Part shown: positions 29,373-38,545 of the stretch, in pieces
Numbering within the stretch: the stretch's first letter is position 1
Layout of the letters: each line of letters begins with the position of its first letter
Assembly: GCF_000737595.1 (NCBI RefSeq)
Contig: NZ_CP006271.1
Span: 124,001 to 188,000 of the forward strand
Reading direction: 5' to 3'
DNA length: 64,000 nt
Source: Synechococcus sp. KORDI-52
Lineage (GTDB): Bacteria; Cyanobacteriota; Cyanobacteriia; PCC-6307; Cyanobiaceae
The notes under the pieces: generated by a model
The model's input: only the letters and a program-made list of their open reading frames with translations
What the model was told of the DNA's origin: nothing
Database searches by the model: none
Made by a program: the position numbers and the translations under genes

Positions 29373-30425
29373 ATGACGCCGCCCGCAGTCAACGCAGACG
29401 TCTGGGGAGATCCATCGCTGCTGAGATTCAACCGTCCAGACCATGCCCCTTGGTCGGACGTTCTCCGCGGTGCCGTCGTCACAGCAACCCTGGCCTGGTT
29501 GGTCCTGGCATTTGATGCATCTCTGCTGCTGATTCCGATCACCCTGGGGGCCACCTTCACCGCCATCGCTGAAACGGGCCCCGGACGTGATCACCCCTGG
29601 GAGACCATGATCTGGACCTCCGCAGGCTTGACCCTGGGCGCGGGGCTTGGAGCGGTCGTCGCCGAAAACACACCGATTGCAGTTCTGGTGAGCGGTGCAA
29701 CCGGATTGATCTGCACCTTGATTGCTGCCCACAACGCCCGCACAGCCCTCTCAGGCCTGCTGACCCTCGTGGTGTTCACCATCTACGTCGGCTACCCGGG
29801 GCCAACGGAAGCCGTGATCGCTCAGATGAGCATGATTCTGCTCGGAAGCTGGGTTCAGACCCTGCTCTGCGTCGTCGTGCGATCGCTCGCCAAACGCCGA
29901 CACCAACCCAGGGAACAACGACCACGCTTGATCGACATCAGCCAATGGCAAAGCAGCCTGCATCGACGCCATGGCATCCGCCTCGCCATCACATTGATGC
30001 TCGCGACAGCAATATCGGAATCAAGTGGATGGTCCCATCAGTACTGGCTGCCGATGTCGGTGGTCTGGATGAGCAAAGTGAACCTCAACACCACCGGCAG
30101 CCGCGTGCTGCACAGGTTTCTGGGGACGCTGGTCGGCCTCTGCGGGATCGGACTGCTCAACCTTGCGATGACATTGCATGGCGATGACTGGCTCCCGGTC
30201 TCTGTACTGGGAGCAGGGTTACTGATCGCCTACATCTGGGTGCACTACGCCACCGCCGTCGTCGGCGTCACGCTGTATGTCGTGGCAGCATTCGCCATGG
30301 TGGGAGATCCAGTCCAAAACACGATCCTCTATCGGATGCTCGATACGACATATGCAGCCGCACTGGTTGTTGGCGCTGCCTGGATCGACCAGACCCTAAA
30401 CAAAAGGCTCCACGTCGACAGCTGA
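29373..30425 (+). CDS. FUSC-family membrane protein (aromatic acid exporter-like)
   Basis: 350 residues with two blocks of hydrophobic segments (about residues 30-165 and 205-335), joined by a basic loop (SLAKRRHQPREQRPR). The second block has WLPMSVVWMSKVNLNTTGSRVLHRFLGTLVGLCG, the FUSC signature (P-x2-V-x-R-x2-GTLxG). FUSC proteins are putative exporters of aromatic compounds or fusaric acid; no substrate can be read here. The gene starts 48 bp after the psbA terminator and is probably independent of psbA. Confidence 0.8.
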   Translation: MTPPAVNADVWGDPSLLRFNRPDHAPWSDVLRGAVVTATLAWLVLAFDASLLLIPITLGATFTAIAETGPGRDHPWETMIWTSAGLTLGAGLGAVVAENTPIAVLVSGATGLICTLIAAHNARTALSGLLTLVVFTIYVGYPGPTEAVIAQMSMILLGSWVQTLLCVVVRSLAKRRHQPREQRPRLIDISQWQSSLHRRHGIRLAITLMLATAISESSGWSHQYWLPMSVVWMSKVNLNTTGSRVLHRFLGTLVGLCGIGLLNLAMTLHGDDWLPVSVLGAGLLIAYIWVHYATAVVGVTLYVVAAFAMVGDPVQNTILYRMLDTTYAAALVVGAAWIDQTLNKRLHVDS

Positions 30426-30545
30426 GCTGAACCCCGCCGGCTCTGCCGTTCAACTGATCCGTGGGCATGGAGCTCCCAGCATCAGCAACACCACAGCGGT
30501 CGAGATCAACGTGCAAAACTCCACGATCAAGAGAACCAGCACGGC

Positions 30546-31304
30546 GTGGTCAGACCCAAGAAGAAGAGGAAAAAACGCAGCCCCATCCAGCGCCTGATCC
30601 GCTGGGGTCCATGGCATTACCGCTTCTGGCGGGAGATCGCACGGTGGTGCTATGAGAAATCACTTCACAACCCCGCCGTTGTTGCAGCAGACGAGAGCTT
30701 CCCAGCTCACCGAGAGCTGTTGGAGTCTTACCAGCAGATACGCCAGGAAACCCTGGAGGTCGCCCTTGCAGGACGCCTGCCGGCCTTTGGCGAATTTGTC
30801 GAGCAACAGCGCACGCTGTATGAATTCGACGGCAAGGTCTGGGGTGTGCTGCCGTTACGGGGCTATGGCTACAACTACCCCGCCAATCAGGCACTGATCC
30901 CTGCCTTGCGGAGCTTTCTCCAGCGTCACCCCAACGTCGTTTCAGCGGCCGTGAGCCTGTTCCCCCCGGGGTTGGTGTTGCGGCCACACAAAGGCGCCTT
31001 CAAAGGGGTTTGGCGCTACCACCTGCCTCTCTATGCGGAGGATTTTGGCGACGGCCGCAGTTCCTGTGAACTGATGATTGATGGCAACACCTATTACCTG
31101 CAGGAAGGCGAAGGGTTTCTCTGGGATGACACGTTCATGCACGCAGCGACCAATCGCTCCAACCAGCCAAGGGTGGTGTTGCTGTTCGACGTCTTTCGCA
31201 ACGACCAACCGTTCTGGCTGGTCGGCATGAGCTGGATCTTCATCTCGGCAGCCCAGATCTGGCAGCATCTTCTGAACAAGCGACAGCGTGCAGGCCTGCA
31301 ATGA
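30546..31304 (+). CDS. Aspartyl/asparaginyl beta-hydroxylase family dioxygenase
   Basis: 252 residues. Basic start (VRPKKKRKKRSP), then a cupin-like core: VVSAAVSLFPPGLVLRPHKGAFKGVWRYHLPLY contains the first metal His and the 2-oxoglutarate-binding Arg region, and GEGFLWDDTFMHAATNRSNQPRVVLLFDVFRND holds the second His and final Arg. A hydrophobic C-terminal segment (FWLVGMSWIFISAAQIW) may anchor it to membrane. The family hydroxylates Asp/Asn residues or lipid A acyl chains (LpxO), so a lipid substrate is possible. GTG start. Its TGA overlaps the next gene's ATG (ATGA). Confidence 0.82.
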   Translation: MVRPKKKRKKRSPIQRLIRWGPWHYRFWREIARWCYEKSLHNPAVVAADESFPAHRELLESYQQIRQETLEVALAGRLPAFGEFVEQQRTLYEFDGKVWGVLPLRGYGYNYPANQALIPALRSFLQRHPNVVSAAVSLFPPGLVLRPHKGAFKGVWRYHLPLYAEDFGDGRSSCELMIDGNTYYLQEGEGFLWDDTFMHAATNRSNQPRVVLLFDVFRNDQPFWLVGMSWIFISAAQIWQHLLNKRQRAGLQ

Positions 31305-31759
31305 ATCAGGAGCAGACCCTGATCCAGCAGCTCCAGTTGGCTCCCCATCCCGAAGGAGGTTGGTACCGCGAGTTGCATCGAAGCCAGGATCGGGTTCAGC
31401 GCCAGGATGGTGTCACGCGATCCGCATTAACGGCGATTCTGTTCCTGTTGCCAGCCGATGCCGTCAGTTGCTGGCATCGCGTGATCGGCGCCGATGAAGC
31501 CTGGACGCACATCGATGGAGCCACGCTGGAGCTCTTTCAGTGCCAGGCGGATGGCACGGCACTCAGACGTGATGCACTGGATGAAGCCAACCCCGTTCAG
31601 GTGGTCCCAGCCAATGTGTGGCAGGCGGCGCGCAGTCTGGGTGATTACAGCCTGGTGAGCTGTTGTGTCGGTCCAGGGTTTGACTTCTTGGATTTCGAGA
31701 TGGTCCGGCAGCAAGCCGCAACAGAACGCCTGAAATGGCCCCATCCGGAGTTGATCTGA
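31301..31759 (+). CDS. DUF985 cupin protein
   Basis: 152-residue cupin: LIQQLQLAPHPEGGWYRELHRS is the DUF985 start, then SALTAILFLLPADAVSCWHRVIGADEAWTHIDGATLELF and the C-terminal VSCCVGPGFDFLDFEM. It overlaps the upstream hydroxylase gene by 4 bases (ATGA), so they are translationally coupled and probably functionally linked. The small-molecule ligand is unknown. Confidence 0.88.
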   Translation: MNQEQTLIQQLQLAPHPEGGWYRELHRSQDRVQRQDGVTRSALTAILFLLPADAVSCWHRVIGADEAWTHIDGATLELFQCQADGTALRRDALDEANPVQVVPANVWQAARSLGDYSLVSCCVGPGFDFLDFEMVRQQAATERLKWPHPELI

Positions 31760-31792
31760 ACCGATGGCTTCGTAGCCTCACCGCATCGATCA

Positions 31793-32893
31793 ATGGCCAT
31801 GGGCAGCAGCTTCGGCGACCTCTTCCGGATCAGCACCTTCGGTGAATCCCACGGTGGAGGGGTGGGTGTGATTGTGGAGGGCTGTCCTCCGCGGCTCAAC
31901 CTGAGTGTCGCGTCCATTCAGGCCGAGCTTGATCGACGCAAGCCGGGCCAGAGCCACATCACAACGCCACGCAAGGAGGCGGATCAGGTGGAAGTCCTCA
32001 GCGGGTTGCTGGATGGCGAAACCACCCTGGGGACGCCGATCGCCATGGTGGTGCGCAACAAGGACCAACGGCCAGGAGATTACAAGGACATGGCCGTCGC
32101 CTTTCGGCCATCCCATGCCGATGCCACCTATCAGGCGAAGTACGGAATCCAGGCGCGCAGCGGCGGAGGACGTGCTTCTGCGCGTGAAACAATCGGGCGT
32201 GTCGCAGCAGGTGCGATCGCCAAGCAGCTGCTGCAACAAGCCGCTGGAACCGAAGTCCTGGCGTGGGTGAAGCGAATCCACAGCATCGAAGCCTCCGGCA
32301 TCGACCCGCAGCAGGTTCAACTCAGCGACGTGGAAGCGAACATCGTTCGCTGCCCCGATCCAACGGTGGCCGAGCAGATGATTCAAAGGATTGAAGCCAT
32401 TGGCCGTGAAGGCGATTCCTGCGGCGGCGTGATCGAATGCGTGGTGAGGCATCCCGCCATTGGCTTGGGGATGCCGGTGTTCGACAAGCTCGAAGCCGAC
32501 CTCGCCAAAGCGGTGATGTCGCTCCCTGCCACCAAGGGATTCGAAATTGGCTCCGGTTTCGACGGAACGCTGCTGAAAGGAAGCGAGCACAACGATGCCT
32601 TTCTGCCGAGCGACGATGGCCGGCTGAAAACCGCCACCAACAACTCCGGCGGCATCCAAGGGGGCATCAGCAACGGTGAACCGATTGTGATCCGGGTGGC
32701 CTTCAAGCCAACGGCCACGATCCGCAAGGAGCAACAGACCATTGATTCCGATGGCAAAGCCACAACGCTGGCAGGAAAAGGTCGGCACGACCCCTGCGTT
32801 CTGCCCCGGGCCGTGCCGATGGTGGAAGCAATGGTGGCGCTTGTTCTGGCGGATCACCTGCTGAGGCAGCAGGGGCAATGCAGCCTTTGGTGA
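31793..32893 (+). CDS. aroC: Chorismate synthase
   Basis: Last step of the shikimate pathway: 5-enolpyruvylshikimate-3-phosphate to chorismate, requiring reduced FMN. 366 residues with the family motifs [30 protein letters not shown] at the start, [27 protein letters not shown], and the C-terminal [17 protein letters not shown]. It follows the DUF985 gene by 33 bp. Chorismate from this enzyme is upstream of pheA at 16.8 kb. Confidence 0.97.
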   Translation: MAMGSSFGDLFRISTFGESHGGGVGVIVEGCPPRLNLSVASIQAELDRRKPGQSHITTPRKEADQVEVLSGLLDGETTLGTPIAMVVRNKDQRPGDYKDMAVAFRPSHADATYQAKYGIQARSGGGRASARETIGRVAAGAIAKQLLQQAAGTEVLAWVKRIHSIEASGIDPQQVQLSDVEANIVRCPDPTVAEQMIQRIEAIGREGDSCGGVIECVVRHPAIGLGMPVFDKLEADLAKAVMSLPATKGFEIGSGFDGTLLKGSEHNDAFLPSDDGRLKTATNNSGGIQGGISNGEPIVIRVAFKPTATIRKEQQTIDSDGKATTLAGKGRHDPCVLPRAVPMVEAMVALVLADHLLRQQGQCSLW

Positions 32894-32904
32894 ACAGCCT
32901 CAGG

Positions 32905-33372
32905 TCAGAGAGACGCCGCAGCTGTGCTTCCGTTGGAGCTGGCGACCGCGGCCACCGGTTTCGCCTTCGCCGCACTGCGGGTCCGCGTGCGGCGAACAGT
33001 CTTTTTGCTGGCCGGAGCCTTTGCTGAGACAGGTTTTTTGGCCGACATCGTTTTCTTCACCGTCCGGCGTGTCCGACCGGTTGTTCCACGGCTGCGATGG
33101 CTGAGCACGAGGGCCCACTCCTCATCACTGAGGGTGGAGGGCTTGCTCCCGTGGGCATAGGACAACTTGGCCGCCTTCTCGATGTCCTTGATCAGATTGG
33201 ACCAGGACGTGGCGAATCGCTTGTCTGACTGGGACTTCGCACCACTTTCGACCAGGGTCTCGACGACCCCGGCAGCCGAAACCTTCTTGCGGCGACGATT
33301 GAAGATCTCCTTCTGAAGCTGAGCGATCAGGGCATCGGCCTTGTCGCTGAGCTTGATCGTGAGCTGCGACAT
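32905..33372 (-). CDS. Small basic protein with RHH-like N-terminus and Lys/Arg/Ala tail
   Basis: 155 residues. The first 30 (MSQLTIKLSDKADALIAQLQ) look like a ribbon-helix-helix start. The middle is helical (RFATSWSNLIKDIEKAAKLSYAH). From about residue 95 the tail is Lys/Arg/Ala/Ser-rich with SAKKPVSAKAPASKK, like histone H1 or bacterial nucleoid-associated tails. A nucleic-acid-binding role is inferred; I do not recognise a named family. It is convergent with aroC (11-bp gap). Confidence 0.7.
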   Translation of the reverse strand: MSQLTIKLSDKADALIAQLQKEIFNRRRKKVSAAGVVETLVESGAKSQSDKRFATSWSNLIKDIEKAAKLSYAHGSKPSTLSDEEWALVLSHRSRGTTGRTRRTVKKTMSAKKPVSAKAPASKKTVRRTRTRSAAKAKPVAAVASSNGSTAAASL

Positions 33373-33434
33373 GACGCAGTTGGATAGCTATCTCATCTGT
33401 AGCATCCGGGACTCACGCCAACCCATTGGTGGTA

Positions 33435-34136
33435 TCAAGGCTGGGTTGTCGATTGGCCCAACCAGTCGAGCAGTGCTTCAAAAGCAGGCGCAGAACCCAC
33501 AACCCTGCGTCCCAGCGCCACGGCGCCATGCCCCGCCTCCAGCCAGACGGAGATGTCACTCACCTCAAGACCGCCTGCCGCGATCACAAAGGGCAAGGGA
33601 CCGAGCGGTGCATGCAATCGCCCCCAATATCCCGGCCCCAGGTTCGCCGCAGGAAACAGCTTGACGACACGACATCCGTGCCGCATGGCTTGATGCACTT
33701 CTGAGGGACTGAACACGCCAGGCACCAGCAACACGCCAAGGGCCCTGGCCTGCTCCACCAACTCCGGACACCAGCAGGGCGCCATGGCATAGCCAAGGTT
33801 CAACCGGGAAAGAACTGTCAGCGCCTTGGTCGATGTGACAGAAGCCACTCCGAGGTTCAGGGCGGGGCAGAGGTCCTGAATCCGTTGGATGAACTCCACC
33901 CAACCCGGCTGATTCAGCCAGGCCACTTCGAGATGGCGCAGACCTGCGGCGTGGAGCTGCTGCACTTGCCCCAATAAGCGAGATCCCGCACCGGTGGGTG
34001 CGAGGTCGTTGGGCTCAGGCCGAACCACCAACAAAAGAGGCTGACGCTGCAGGGATGCCACCAAGAGCTCCTGCCGCACCAGCCAAGGGTTGGAAGACGG
34101 TTTGAAATCAGACGTATTCGGCGACCCGCACGTCAC
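33435..34136 (-). CDS. KDPG/KHG aldolase-like protein
   Basis: Class I aldolase fold of the Eda family. Schiff-base lysine 159 is in VVKLFPAANLGPGYW, Glu70 is in LRHLEVAWLN, and the GGLEVSD phosphate-loop region is present. However, the Eda motif EVTLRT reads EVAWLN, so the usual Arg (Arg49 in E. coli) is missing, and GAGTV reads GVASV. It may be an Entner-Doudoroff aldolase or a divergent member. GTG at 34136 overlaps the ftsH 3' end by 29 bases; GTG at 34079 would leave no overlap and a 214-residue protein. No edd gene is nearby. Confidence 0.75.
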   Translation of the reverse strand: MTCGSPNTSDFKPSSNPWLVRQELLVASLQRQPLLLVVRPEPNDLAPTGAGSRLLGQVQQLHAAGLRHLEVAWLNQPGWVEFIQRIQDLCPALNLGVASVTSTKALTVLSRLNLGYAMAPCWCPELVEQARALGVLLVPGVFSPSEVHQAMRHGCRVVKLFPAANLGPGYWGRLHAPLGPLPFVIAAGGLEVSDISVWLEAGHGAVALGRRVVGSAPAFEALLDWLGQSTTQP

Positions 34137-35958
34137 GTTGGATCAGCAGCTCCTGAAGCTCTTCGGCATCAACAGTCTCCTGCTCAACGAGCATCTCGGC
34201 CAACTCATCCAAAACAGATCGGTTGTCAACAAGAACCTTGGTGGCGCGCTTGTAGGCCACGTCCACAAGTTCAGAGACCTCCTTATCGATCATCGCTGCG
34301 GTTTCTTCGGAGAAGTCTCGCTCTGCTGCAATGTCGCGGCCGAGGAACATTCCACCCTGCGCGCGACCCAGGGCGACAGGACCCAGCTCGTCGCTCATGC
34401 CGAAGCGCGTGATCATCTGACGCGCCGTTGAAGCAACCTGCTGGAGATCGTTGGAGGCACCTGTAGTGACCTCGTCTTCGCCATAGACGATCTCTTCCGC
34501 AACCCGACCACCGAGGGCAACCGCCATCTGGTTCTGGAGGTAAGCGCGTGAGTACAGCCCCGACTCCATCCGCTCTTCACTCGGGGTGAAGAACGTCAGT
34601 CCTCCGGCGTTGCCGCGGGGAATGATGGAGATTTTCTGAACCGGGTCGTAATCAGGCATCAAAGCCCCAACGAGGGCATGACCAGCCTCGTGATAAGCCA
34701 CCAAACGGGCGCGACGCTCGCTCATGACGCGGTCTTTCTTCTCCGGACCCGCCATGACCCGTTCGATGGCATCACTGATCTCGTCGTTGCTCACTTCCGA
34801 GAGTTCGCGACGGGCAGCGAGGATGGCAGCTTCATTGAGAAGGTTGGCCAGATCAGCACCGGTGTAACCGGGTGTCCGTCGGGCAACTTTGTCGAGATCG
34901 ACGTCCTTGGCAAGAGTTTTGCCGCGTGCATGCACGCCGAGGATCTGGAGACGTCCTGCGTAGTCGGGGCGATCAACGGTGACCTGACGATCAAAACGTC
35001 CGGGGCGCATCAAGGCTGCATCCAGCACATCGGGGCGGTTGGTGGCCGCCACGATGATGATGCCGGTGTTGCCCTCGAAGCCGTCCATCTCCGTCAGGAG
35101 CTGGTTCAGAGTCTGTTCACGTTCATCATTGCCGCCGCCGAGGCCTGCGCCCCGCTGACGACCGACGGCGTCAATCTCGTCAATGAAGACGATGCAGGGA
35201 GCATTCTTCTTGGCTTGCTCAAAAAGATCGCGAACTCGGCTGGCACCAACGCCAACGAACATCTCAACGAACTCAGAACCGGAGATCGAAAAGAACGGAA
35301 CACCTGCTTCACCCGCCACGGCCTTAGCGAGCAGGGTCTTACCGGTGCCGGGAGGCCCAACAAGAAGAACGCCTTTCGGGATCTTTGCGCCGACGGCTGT
35401 GAAGCGATCGGGGTTCTTGAGAAAGTCGACGACCTCGGTGAGTTCAAGCTTCGCTCCTTCAATCCCGGCCACATCGGTGAAAGTGACCTGGGTGGAGGGC
35501 TCCATCTGCACCCGCGCCTTGCTCTTGCCGAACTGCATGGCGGGATTCCCACCACCTCCGCCTTGGGAGCGCCGGAAGAGGAAGAACAAGCCACCCAGCA
35601 GAAGGAGCGGGAAGATCAAGCTGCCAGCGGCTTGCTGCCATCCAGGGGTCTGACGGGAGGGCTGAACGGCGATGTCGACGTTGTGGTCGGTCAGCAAACC
35701 GAGCAGCTCACGGTCGGGGGCCAGGTTGACCTGAGCACGACGACCATCGTTTTCCACCACCTGAGCCGTGCCCTGGTCCGGGGAGATCAGAACCCGGCTG
35801 ATCTGGTCATCCTTCACCGCCTCAACGAACTCGCTGTAGCGGATGGTGTTCACCTGGGGCTGGCTCCCACCACCGCCACCAATGAACGCTGGAGCAATCA
35901 CAACGATCGCCAGGACCAAAAGGGCCCCAAGACCGATATTTCGCCAACGCTTGTTCAC
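34108..35958 (-). CDS. ftsH: ATP-dependent zinc metalloprotease FtsH
   Basis: 616-residue membrane AAA protease. Two membrane segments flank a lumenal loop (residues 9-26 and about 112-127). Walker A GPPGTGKT is at 201-208, Walker B FIDE at 258-261, SRH around [20 protein letters not shown], and the zinc motif HEAGH at 423-427. FtsH complexes (FtsH2/3) degrade damaged D1 in photosystem II repair; this length and sequence fit FtsH2 (Slr0228-type), but the paralog cannot be proved. It follows sat by 44 bp on the same strand. Confidence 0.95.
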   Translation of the reverse strand: MNKRWRNIGLGALLVLAIVVIAPAFIGGGGGSQPQVNTIRYSEFVEAVKDDQISRVLISPDQGTAQVVENDGRRAQVNLAPDRELLGLLTDHNVDIAVQPSRQTPGWQQAAGSLIFPLLLLGGLFFLFRRSQGGGGGNPAMQFGKSKARVQMEPSTQVTFTDVAGIEGAKLELTEVVDFLKNPDRFTAVGAKIPKGVLLVGPPGTGKTLLAKAVAGEAGVPFFSISGSEFVEMFVGVGASRVRDLFEQAKKNAPCIVFIDEIDAVGRQRGAGLGGGNDEREQTLNQLLTEMDGFEGNTGIIIVAATNRPDVLDAALMRPGRFDRQVTVDRPDYAGRLQILGVHARGKTLAKDVDLDKVARRTPGYTGADLANLLNEAAILAARRELSEVSNDEISDAIERVMAGPEKKDRVMSERRARLVAYHEAGHALVGALMPDYDPVQKISIIPRGNAGGLTFFTPSEERMESGLYSRAYLQNQMAVALGGRVAEEIVYGEDEVTTGASNDLQQVASTARQMITRFGMSDELGPVALGRAQGGMFLGRDIAAERDFSEETAAMIDKEVSELVDVAYKRATKVLVDNRSVLDELAEMLVEQETVDAEELQELLIQRDVRVAEYV

Positions 35959-36002
35959 AGGCCGTCTCGTAGATGAAGGAATGTTAAACCGGTTCTCAGT
36001 CT

Positions 36003-37175
36003 TCAGGCGGCGCGAAGCACCTCAACCACGCTCTTGAAGGCGAACCACTCGGGAATTTCCTCGCCGCCACGCAGCATCTTGCGGAACTGGGTGCCGCTGA
36101 GCTTCTTCACGTGCAGACCGCGGGCTTCGGCATGCTCCGCCGTCACATAGCCCTCTTCCTGGGTGTAGACGAGGTTCAGCGAGGGAACCGTTTCCATGGT
36201 GAGCTCGGGAGCGCACTCCTTGGCGAAGTTCTGCGCGTCGTAGGGGCCGTAGAAGTCGTCACCGGTCAGAGACGATTTGCAGCCGGCCATGTCGCGGCCG
36301 ATGATGAAGTGGGTGCATCCGTAGTTGCGGCGGATGATCATGTGCTGCAGCGCTTCACGTGGCCCTGCCATGTGCATGGCGTAGGGCAGGTAGGCCCAGC
36401 GGATGCTGTCGTTGTTCACCTCGGCGGCCAGACGCTCATAGGTCTGGAAACGAACGGCTCCAGGGATGTCGTCCTGCTGGGTGGGCCCGCAGGTGGGATG
36501 GACGAGCACCACAGCGTTGTCACTCACGTTCTGCGCATGCAGGGCACGGGTGAACAGTTCGTAGTGAGCGCGGTGGATGGGGTTACGGCACTGGAACGCC
36601 ACCACGTCCTCACCTTCCGGCAGGCCTGCACGTACCTCAGCCGGGGTCTTGCAGGGGAACACCCGCTCAGGCAGTGCAAGCCCCTTGAGGCTTCCCCCCA
36701 GGTAGAAGCGCTTGCGCTCCATCGTGATCATCCGAACCGCCGGGTGCTCGATGGAGGTGGTGCCGTAGCAGCCCTTGGCCTCGGCCACTTTGTTGGGTTC
36801 CCACTTGTCCTCCACCTCGAGGACCGCGAGATCCTGGCCCTTGTAGGTGAGCAGCAGCTTGTCGCCCACCACCACGTCATCGCGGTCGGTGTCCATCACA
36901 ATCGGCAGGCCGAAGAGCTGCCCCGCGGCCAGACGATGGCCATTGACCACCGCGTCGTAGTCCTCCTGGTGCATGAAGCCACGCAAGGGGGAGAAACCAC
37001 CGACGCAGAGCAGTTCCACGTCACAGGCGTTGCGATCCGAGCATTCGATCGTTTTGGTGGCGGTGCCTTTCACCGCGGCACGATCGGCATCGGCCACCAT
37101 CAGATCAACCAGTGTTCCGCCGTAGGGAGCGATCACACCAGATCGCTGGGCGGGAGCAGAAGCACTGGCGGTCAT
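36003..37175 (-). CDS. sat: Sulfate adenylyltransferase
   Basis: Makes APS from sulfate and ATP, first step of sulfate assimilation. 390 residues, homo-oligomeric type without APS-kinase domain. Motifs: PYGGTLVDLMV start, FSPLRGFMHQEDYDAVV, AFQCRNPIHRAHYELF (the QxRNPxHxxH ATP site), VHPTCGPTQQDD, and FIIGRDMAGC. It lies between psbO and ftsH, same strand, in marine picocyanobacterial order. Confidence 0.96.
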   Translation of the reverse strand: MTASASAPAQRSGVIAPYGGTLVDLMVADADRAAVKGTATKTIECSDRNACDVELLCVGGFSPLRGFMHQEDYDAVVNGHRLAAGQLFGLPIVMDTDRDDVVVGDKLLLTYKGQDLAVLEVEDKWEPNKVAEAKGCYGTTSIEHPAVRMITMERKRFYLGGSLKGLALPERVFPCKTPAEVRAGLPEGEDVVAFQCRNPIHRAHYELFTRALHAQNVSDNAVVLVHPTCGPTQQDDIPGAVRFQTYERLAAEVNNDSIRWAYLPYAMHMAGPREALQHMIIRRNYGCTHFIIGRDMAGCKSSLTGDDFYGPYDAQNFAKECAPELTMETVPSLNLVYTQEEGYVTAEHAEARGLHVKKLSGTQFRKMLRGGEEIPEWFAFKSVVEVLRAA

Positions 37176-37231
37176 GACGTCAGGAAAAGATCGGGCGATT
37201 CTCCCAGATCGCCGGTGGATTGCAATGGGGC

Positions 37232-37257
37232 ATCAAAAAGGGGGCCAGAGCCCCCCG
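37232..37257 (-). terminator. Rho-independent terminator of psbO
   Basis: On the minus strand GGGGGC-TCTG-GCCCCC is followed by TTTTTGATG: a 6-bp all-GC stem and a T-run. It lies 26 bp after the psbO stop codon. Confidence 0.85.
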
Positions 37258-37282
37258 TTAACGCCTGATGTCGAGTGGGTGA

Positions 37283-38113
37283 TCAAGCCTCTTCGAGGCG
37301 TCCATAGAGATCGCCGCTGATCTTGATGTCGACAATTTCCCGACCACCCATATCCGAGTCGGAAGGTTGGATGGCGCTGAACACACCGGCAAATTCACCG
37401 GTTTCAGGATCCACCTTGGTGATCGACAGGCTCATGGTGCCCACGCCATCGATGTAGCGCTTGTTGTTGTCCTTCTCGAGCTGCTCGTCGTCACCGCCGA
37501 GAGCGACAAGCCCCTGGGCGTATTGCACGCCGGTGGTCAGAGCACGACCCTTGGGATCGATGAAGTTGCTGGTGCGGTAGCTCGGAGTCCGATAGGTGCC
37601 TTCAAAGTCAGTACTGGTGGTGATGGCAGCACCTTCAGCCTTGGCATCCAGAGATTTGCTGGAAAACGTGAACGGGAACTCTTCGCCACCGGGCACCAGC
37701 ACAGTGATCGGCTGGAAATCGATGCCGCCCTTTTCGTTGAACTGAAGACCGGACTCCGTCACGGTGAGATCACCGAAGACCTCGTCAAGGCTGGAGGTGT
37801 AGCGCGTCAGGATCTTGCCTTCGACAAATTCAGCCTGCTGGCGGATGTTCTTGGGCTCCTCCTTGGCATAAACCTGCACCGGATGCATGCAGATGTCGCG
37901 CAGCTCATAGCTGCCGCCAACGGTCAGAGGAATGGAGCCACGAGCCGAGTCCCCAATCGTGGGGCAGTCATTGGCTTTGCCAGTGTTGCGGATGTCGTCG
38001 TAGGTCACGTTGGACCCCGACCGTTGAACCGCCTCATTGTCACCACTGCAAGCCGTGGTGAAGAACGCAAGGCAGAGCGCCAGCACGACGGCCAGCAGAG
38101 GACGAATGCGCAT
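37283..38113 (-). CDS. psbO: Photosystem II manganese-stabilizing protein PsbO
   Basis: Extrinsic 33-kDa protein that caps the oxygen-evolving Mn cluster on the lumenal face. 276 residues with an export signal (MRIRPLLAVVLALCLAFF), then VTYDDIRNTGKANDCP, a second Cys in ELRDICMHP for the conserved disulfide, VEGKILTRYTSSLDEV, and SDSDMGGREIVDIKISGDLYG. The signal ends TTACSG with Cys22, which is close to but not a good lipobox. It is monocistronic, with its own terminator. Confidence 0.97.
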   Translation of the reverse strand: MRIRPLLAVVLALCLAFFTTACSGDNEAVQRSGSNVTYDDIRNTGKANDCPTIGDSARGSIPLTVGGSYELRDICMHPVQVYAKEEPKNIRQQAEFVEGKILTRYTSSLDEVFGDLTVTESGLQFNEKGGIDFQPITVLVPGGEEFPFTFSSKSLDAKAEGAAITTSTDFEGTYRTPSYRTSNFIDPKGRALTTGVQYAQGLVALGGDDEQLEKDNNKRYIDGVGTMSLSITKVDPETGEFAGVFSAIQPSDSDMGGREIVDIKISGDLYGRLEEA

Positions 38114-38236
38114 GGATAGAGCCTGTCGGCTGAAGGCTAGAGGGAACGGAAAACCGTCGAAACTGGATCTTACAGGGCGAAAAATGGCGGCAGGGCTAGC
38201 CTTTTGCAGCTCTCAACAACTTGTCGAAAGCGCGTG

Positions 38237-38545
38237 ATGTCAAACGATCCGGATTCAACCCAGGCACGCATGGCTCCGGCGCTGGCCGCCCTTGGCGCGT
38301 TGGCAGAGGAGTTGAGGGGAAATCCGGAAGCACTGCTGGCCCTGCTGCGCGAGCTTGAGGCCCTGCATCGGGACATTCAGGACGGGCCGTTCCGCCAGAG
38401 CCTGCCTGAAAACCGCCAGAAATTGTTCACACTGCTGCAGCGCATGGAGAAAAACGGCGGCTGGCCATACATCCCCAGGCTGCAGCTGCGCACCTTCATC
38501 GACCTTCTCGGTCAGGATTCAAGCAATGCTGATGCCGCAGCCTGA
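38237..38545 (+). CDS. Conserved hypothetical helical protein
   Basis: 102 residues, probably all-helical: ALAALGALAEELRGNPEALLALLRELEALHRDIQDG, then RQKLFTLLQRMEKNGGWPYIPRLQLRTFIDLL. No family or catalytic motif was recognised. ATG at 38237 is preferred over an upstream start in the same frame. The 3' end overlaps coaBC by 34 bp on the opposite strand. Divergent from psbO. Confidence 0.7.
   Translation: MSNDPDSTQARMAPALAALGALAEELRGNPEALLALLRELEALHRDIQDGPFRQSLPENRQKLFTLLQRMEKNGGWPYIPRLQLRTFIDLLGQDSSNADAAA

Noticed and set aside
34678-35976. 432-codon plus-strand frame opposite ftsH
   Set aside because: Shadow of ftsH; no known family.
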